Assembly (NCBI GenBank): GCA_034509495.1
Contig: CM067507.1
Coordinates: 22,202,213 to 22,266,212, forward strand
Length of the DNA stretch: 64,000 nucleotides
Source: Acestrorhynchus altus
Lineage: Eukaryota; Chordata; Actinopteri; Characiformes; Acestrorhynchidae
Reading direction: 5' to 3'
Program-made: the position numbers and the translations under genes
The notes under the pieces: generated by a model
Told to the model about the DNA's origin: nothing
The model's input: the letters and a program-made list of their open reading frames with translations, nothing else
The model's database searches: none
Shown: one piece after another, positions 58,911 through 64,000 of the stretch
Layout: every line of letters begins with the position of its first letter
Numbering within the stretch: the first letter of the stretch is position 1

Positions 58911-59812
58911 AAGTGTATCTGGAAAATATTCACAGCACTTCACTTTTTGTGCATTTTGTTATGTTTTGTTATCCTTTTTTCCAAAATGGATTAAACATTT
59001 TTCCCTCAGAATTGTACACACAATACCCCACAATAACAAAGTGGGAAAAGTTTGTTTTAAATCCTGGCATATTTATTAAAAAAAATATATAACATGTTCA
59101 TAAGTATTCTTAGTCTTTGCTCAATACTTTGTTGAAACCCCTTTGGCAGCAATTACAGCCTTTTGAGTATAATGCTAATGCATTTTGGGAAGTTTCTCCC
59201 ATTCTTCTTTGCAGAACCTCTCAAATGGTCACTGTCAGAGTGACCATTGGCCTCTTAGTCATCTCCCTGACTGAGGCCCTTCTACCACAATCACTCAAGT
59301 TTGGCTGGGCGGCCAGCTCTAGGATGAGTACTGGTGGTGGAAGACACTGCCCTCATTGGAACCTTGAATGCAGCAGAAATTTTCTGTACCCTTCCCCAGA
59401 TCTGAGTCTCAATACAGTCCTGTCTCAGAGGTCTACAAACAGTTCCTTAGACTTCATGGCTTGGTTTGTGCTTTGAGCTGCACTGTCTACTATGAGACAT
59501 TATATACCCAGGTGTGTGACTTTCCAAATCATGTCCACTCAACTGAATGTACCATAGGTACACTCCAATCAAGCTGTAGAAACTTCTGAAAGATGATCAG
59601 TGTAAGCAAGATGGACTTGACCTTGAGTGTCACGGCAAAGGCTGCAAATACTTTTGCATTATTTTTGTGTGTTTTTTTGTTTATTTTTAATTAATTTGCA
59701 AAAAATGTACTTTTCTCACTTTGCCATTGACATGTATTGTGTGTAGAATGTTGAAGGAAAAAATATTCCATTTTGGAATAAAGCTGTAACTTAACATGTT
59801 CAAAAAGTGAAT
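58911..59812 (-). mobile_element. Internally deleted Tc1-like transposon
   Basis: The left end is AAGTGTATCTGGAAAATATT then CACAGCACTTCACTTTTTG. The right end has CATTTTGGAATAAAGCTGTA, ACTTAACATGTTCAAAAAGTG, an inverted relative. Inside are N- and C-terminal scraps of a minus-strand transposase. A (TA)n tract abuts it. Confidence 0.8.
59116..59457 (-). pseudogene. Tc1-like transposase relic, centre deleted
   Basis: From the ATG at 59457: MKSKELFVDL, then RDRTVL-like and SGEGYRKFL (N-terminal helix-turn-helix). After frame changes come LSDCGRRASVREMTKRPMVT and LTVTI (second DNA-binding part). The reading then drops to the C-terminal end around LQRRMGETSQNAL before CTTTGTTGAAACCC. The whole catalytic core is missing. 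Confidence 0.8.
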
Positions 59813-60694
59813 TAATTTCATTGTTTTTCCTGTTTTCTTTTTCAGGTATTTAGTGGATGAAGACACTGGTGCAACCACAGGCAGCATGTATAACAGGATT
59901 AAAACAATCTGCTAGTGAGCCTGATAATCAAATCCTGCTCCTTCATTGGAAATGCTTACCATCACTCTCTTTATTCACTTATTTATTTGTCTATTTCTTG
60001 CATGTTTGCCCCTTCCTTCTTTCCTCTTGCACAGTAAGCTTAGAAAACATAAGGAAACCTCCTCAACTATTTAAGCCTGACCATTGTAACCACACCTTAT
60101 TGAATTCCATAAAACAAAACACTATACTCCTGTTCTATACTCCTGTACCTGTATCCAGCTCATCTGTATGTGCATGGAGATATTCACCACCTATTTTCCA
60201 TCAGCACACAATAAAATTCAAATGATGATTACTGAGTGTTTTACTATTTGTTTTGTTTCTATTTTGTTTTGTCCAGTGATGTCTTCCTATTCTGAGTAAA
60301 TGTAATGCACAATATGTGAGTCTGATATGAATCAGTTTTCGGCAACACTACACTGTGTTGTCAGTCATGTTAATCAACTGTTATTTTCATTTGTATGCAC
60401 ACCATTTGAAAATTTACATTTCTGAGTTCATTATTATGCCATTTATTGGCATATAATTACAGATGACACCAAGCAGTGTTTCAAAACACCATTATTTCTA
60501 AGTCAGTGCTGTGAATGATTAGGGACACTCTGATATATTTCAAGATAGAATATAAAAATAATGAGGTTTATCGCATTACTTTGAGATACATGCCTTATAG
60601 GCACAGCATAAAATATAAACAGTGTTTTAGCTGCAGTACAGAATCTTACCATGCAATTTTGATGCATTGTGGATGTGTATATTTTGTGACATAC

Positions 60695-60920
60695 CCATAG
60701 GAGTGCCAACTCCGTAGGCTTTGGAGTCGATGAGACCTCCAATCTGTGTGAGGTTGCAGTTGCGTTGGGTGACGTACTCGATTGTGGTGGACTCCATGAG
60801 GAATGCGTAATCAGAGGTGAGCACTCGTTGAATCCCCTCCTCCACACTCTTCACCATGACAGAATGTCGGCGACTGCTCATGAACTCCCACATCTTGTCA
60901 TAAGTGGAGATCTTTGTTTT
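60695..60920 (-). CDS. grik2: grik2 exon encoding ligand-binding domain lobe 2
   Basis: Starts in phase 0 after a T-rich acceptor (CTCCTGCCAG/AAA) and reads KTKISTYDKMWEFMSSRRHS, VMVKSVEEGIQRVLTS, DYAFLMESTTIEYVTQRNCN and LTQIGGLIDSKAYGVGTPMG, ending at donor G/GTATGT in phase 1. It belongs to GluK2, a glutamate-gated cation-channel subunit of the postsynaptic and presynaptic membrane. The Glu of FLMES contacts the glutamate amino group in kainate receptors. The Cys of RNCNL pairs with the Cys of GNGCP. Only about six residues differ from the mammalian protein as I recall it (for example E for A in MWAF, H for Q in RRQS). The preceding exons lie beyond 64000. Confidence 0.97.
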
Positions 60921-62821
60921 CTGGCAGGAGATTGCAAAAACAAAACAAAACAAAAAACAAAAAAAATAAAAATAAATAAAACAGGGGGCAAAGTTTGGTT
61001 ATCATGGAACACTATATATAGTCATCTAATTCTTTCTCTTTGTATATAGTGATAAATGTTTTGCCACTGTACACCATTTCAATGAAGAAAGAAAACAAAT
61101 TGAGATGGAAGTCTATACTTCACACTAGTTTTAACTCGAGGGGTTTAACAGAATATTAAGTTAAGTGCTTAGGAATATTTTTTACAGGCATTTGTACATT
61201 TACAATTTCACAGGCTCACAAGTGATGGGATAACTGACTGATATATGACTTAAGTGTAACCCAAGAAACGTGTAACATTTGCACACAAATATTTCACATA
61301 TTTCATACATATGTCAATATCCACAAAGAACAAGCACCCTGCCATGTACTCAATGAAGATGTTGCATGCTGCTTTTCTCCATTATGAATGGAAACCCATT
61401 TGGAAATGGTAAGAATTTCAATTCCACTATGGAAAGGGTTAGTTAGGTTAAGTTTAAGTTATTACCAAGGTTAGGGTTAGTGTTAGCATAAGGACTATGT
61501 TAAGCTTAGATTATGGTTAAGGTAAGGGCTAGATTCGGTTAAGTATAGGTTATGCATAAGCTAATGGTTAGGATCAGGGAAAAAGTGATTGTAAGGGTTT
61601 ACTTCAGTAATGTCTATTCTGAAAACTCTGTGGACAAACCAAGATAAACTCAAAGTATGATTAAAGAAACAAAGCTTCATTAACCATAACACATTGCCTG
61701 CCAAACATGGTGGAGACCCTTTTGGAGACATAGGCATGAAACTGGGTCACTTTAATTTGTTGATCATATTTACTGATGTGACATTCTGAAGTATAAAGTG
61801 CAATACCTTCTGTTCAGATTCAGTCCAATGCTCCAAAACTGATTGGATGGTGATTCAGAGCACAAAATGATATGACCCCAATCATACTGCAAAAAACCTT
61901 TTTCTAAGGCATTCTGTAAGTATGGAAAATAACAAGTATATTGTTTGTCCAATTATGTTTAATCCAGTTGAAGTGGGGGTTAAAAAAGTCTAATTCCTAA
62001 ATGATTAATCCAATACAAAAAAGTTGAAAGTCTACACACTACCGTGTTTCGAGAGGTCTTCTCATCTTGTATACTGTGAGTAATGCATTATGGAAAACAT
62101 TCCAAATTATATGTTGACCAGCGACACAAAGGAGAGTAATGATACTAAGTAGTCTAAGTGTGCATGTTTCACCATACAATCCAAGGACATACACTTTAAA
62201 TCTCAGAAGCTTTGCTTCAGAAACACAAGCCCTCAGTTTGGGACGCCTTAAGCAGCTTTGGGATACGAGGCAGCTAATGTCACTTTCACTACATTCTTTT
62301 TGGTCCTTGCCTCTAGCAATGGTTTAGAGGCAATTCATAAATCCAGGTGTTTCTGAAATGTTTTTTTTTGCGGTAAATGCTGATTATAGACACACGTGTT
62401 CATATCACATGGTTCTATGAATTTTGTAAGGTTGTCTTCAAATAAATAATACTACTGCGACTCTGAATTTGGTTAAGTCATTTTACGTAAGAAATAGACA
62501 GTTTAGATTTTTGTTGAAGGTACGTGTGATGCGGTTTTAAAAGAAACCACAAAAGGATTATTGTGGCAAGATGTCAACAAAAACACTCTCTAACAAGCAG
62601 AGGTGTACACTAACAACTTGTCTTGAATTTAATTCAGTTGCTTTATTGATTGGGGCAAGCACTGACTCTAAAACTGCTTTCACTAAAGCCATGTACTCTT
62701 GTCAAAAACTAAGAGGTGCACCAAAATAAAGCCCTTGTGGATTGGATAGCCTCCACACAAAATATGAGCAGCAAAGTATGTTTTTAATTGTGTTTTTTCA
62801 CAGTTCTACAGAAGCACTCAC
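60921..62821 (-). other. grik2 intron upstream of 60920 (continues past window)
   Basis: Intronic by position. Begins with CAAAACAAAACAAAAAACAAA next to the acceptor, includes a telomere-like scrap, and otherwise shows nothing recognisable. The rest up to 64000 holds a SINE, a microsatellite and the pentamer tract. Confidence 0.7.
61430..61600. repeat. Degenerate telomere-like repeat
   Basis: Words such as GGTTAGTTAGGTTAAG, AGGTTAGGGTTAGTGTTAG and GGTTAAGGTAAGGG recur without a fixed register. The opposite-strand counterpart is at 28325-28410. Probably an old interstitial telomere-like or satellite scrap. Confidence 0.55.
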
Positions 62822-63175
62822 CCATCCATCCATCCATTTTCTGAACCGCTTATTCCTGAATAGGGTCATGGGTGAGCCGGTGCCCAGCCAGCAACTCTGA
62901 GCGCAAGGGCGGGAAACAACCCTAGACAGGCCACTAATCCATCGTAGGGCACACACATGCACACACACATCCACACACTAAGGGCCACTTTAGAGTCTCC
63001 AATTCACCTAGCATGCATGTCTTTGGACTGTGGGGGAAACCGGAGTATCCGGAGGAAACCCACGCAAACACGGGGAGAACATGAAAACTCCACACAGAAA
63101 TTCCCAGGTCGCCCCACCCGGGAATCGAACCCAGGTCCTTCTTGCTGTGAGGCAACAGCGCTACTGCTGCGCCCA
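62822..63175 (-). mobile_element. tRNA-derived SINE, nearly complete
   Basis: On the minus strand the element starts GGGCGCAGCAGTAGCGCTGT, with A-box-like TAGCGCTGTTG (63165-63155) and an exact B box GGTTCGATTCC (63131-63121). The body contains GTTTCCCCCACAGTCC, GGTTGTTTCCCGCCC and AATAAGCGG, and ends with AGAAAATGGATGGATGG. It is the best preserved copy; related fragments are at 31782 and 26525. Confidence 0.85.
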
Positions 63176-63211
63176 GAAGCACTCACTTTTTTTTTAATTA
63201 CTGCTTAATTA

Positions 63212-63222
<11 letters not shown>

Positions 63223-63285
<63 letters not shown>
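63223..63285. repeat. (GT)n microsatellite
   Basis: About 31 GT units followed by ATGTGTGTGCC and GCATGCGTG variants. Confidence 0.97.
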
Positions 63286-63292
<7 letters not shown>

Positions 63293-63734
63293 TGCCTGTG
63301 TGCATGCGTGTGTGTAACTTTTTGCCCTCCAATACATTTGATGATCTTAGGTGAATAAAAGAAGGCATGTATAGAACAACTCACCCGTACAATTCAATAC
63401 AATTCACCCACAAAAGGACTCTGATCCTCCAGTACCAGAGTTGAGCACTCTTGTACTGTTGTACCTTGTCTTGTATTGTTCATAAACTTCATTAACATTT
63501 TACTACTGACTGACAGGATAAAGGACCGTCAAGAACTAAGATATATAGTGAATATAAAGAAAGAGAATGTACAATCTACCTTCCAACATTTGCTGATTAG
63601 TCTGTGCAATAGTAAAGTGTGCAATAACCCTTTTTTCAGTTGCCCTTGCACTAATGTTCGTCAGTATAGTTTTACTATTATGGAACTGAACAAATAGCCA
63701 ACATTTTTTTTTACTGTGCAACAATGTACTGGTC

Positions 63735-63850
63735 TAATGAGAGCAAGGTTGAGTCTTATTGCATTGAATTGTTCTGAATTGCCTTGAATTGCATTGAACT
63801 GAACTGAATTGAATTTAATAAAAATTTGAATTGAATTGAACTGAACTTGT
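63735..63850. repeat. Degenerate (TGAAT)n tract
   Basis: Imperfect GAATT/GAACT pentamers (TTGAATTGCATTGAACTGAAC). Confidence 0.8.
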
Positions 63851-64000
63851 GAAACATGTGTAAGTCACTCTGGTAGAACATCAGCCAAATGCTGTAAAAT
63901 TATATGTGATATTTGTATTTCATTTTTGAGACTTTTGAGGCATCTTTTAGGATTATTTCTATTTTCTGATATGTATATTCATAACATGAGTATACAACAT

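Larger units (their letters stand above)
47217..60694 (-). other. grik2 intron, about 13.5 kb
   Basis: Runs from donor ATGG/GTATGT (60695/60694) to acceptor CCCCCCAG/GC (47217/47216). Holds three Tc1-like relics, a SINE/LINE module, a family A repeat, two microsatellites, an exon-like block on the plus strand (48313-48392), and possible regulatory blocks at 52980-53215 and 57540-58000. Apart from these I see nothing in 48500-49990, 51830-52975, 53220-55975 or 59815-60690. Confidence 0.9.

Noticed and set aside
63105..63175. tRNA-like A and B boxes
   Set aside because: They belong to a SINE head; acceptor and anticodon stems do not form a proper tRNA.

Overview
The window looks like nuclear DNA of a ray-finned (teleost) fish. 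It is AT-rich and intron/intergenic in character, full of CA/TA/GA microsatellites, carries many Tc1-type transposon copies and tRNA-derived SINEs, and contains three spliced exons of one conserved vertebrate gene. An otophysan fish is possible from the repeat types, but I cannot name a species.

The only host gene I can support is grik2, encoding the kainate-type glutamate receptor subunit GluK2 (GluR6), on the minus strand. Its last three coding exons lie at about 60.9-60.7 kb (second lobe of the ligand-binding domain), 47.2-47.0 kb (end of the ligand-binding domain plus membrane helix M4) and 41.0-40.8 kb (cytoplasmic tail). The rest of the gene lies beyond the right edge. The first two exons are close to the mammalian protein. 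The last exon still encodes the SUMO-site lysine and the PDZ-binding ETMA end, but the stretch before it carries small indels (net +2 nt against the mammalian length). With the conserved splice acceptor the protein would end early, before ETMA.

Left of 40.8 kb (about 40 kb) I find no host gene. In other vertebrates the 3' side of GRIK2 is a long gene desert, which fits. This part holds microsatellites, SINE and LINE relics, at least six Tc1-like copies and a few GC-richer blocks with homeobox/POU-type sites that may be conserved non-coding elements. The outstanding element is a 1605-bp Tc1 transposon (32945-34549) with 208-bp terminal inverted repeats differing at only four positions, an intact 340-residue DD34E transposase and TA target duplication, inserted in an old LINE fragment. 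Near 7.2 kb there is a perfect palindrome with 77-nt arms and a 2-nt centre.

The introns of grik2 (40957-46965 and 47217-60694) contain further Tc1 relics, microsatellites, a possible 75-nt frame-preserving cassette exon next to the last exon, and an exon-like block on the opposite strand at 48.3 kb.
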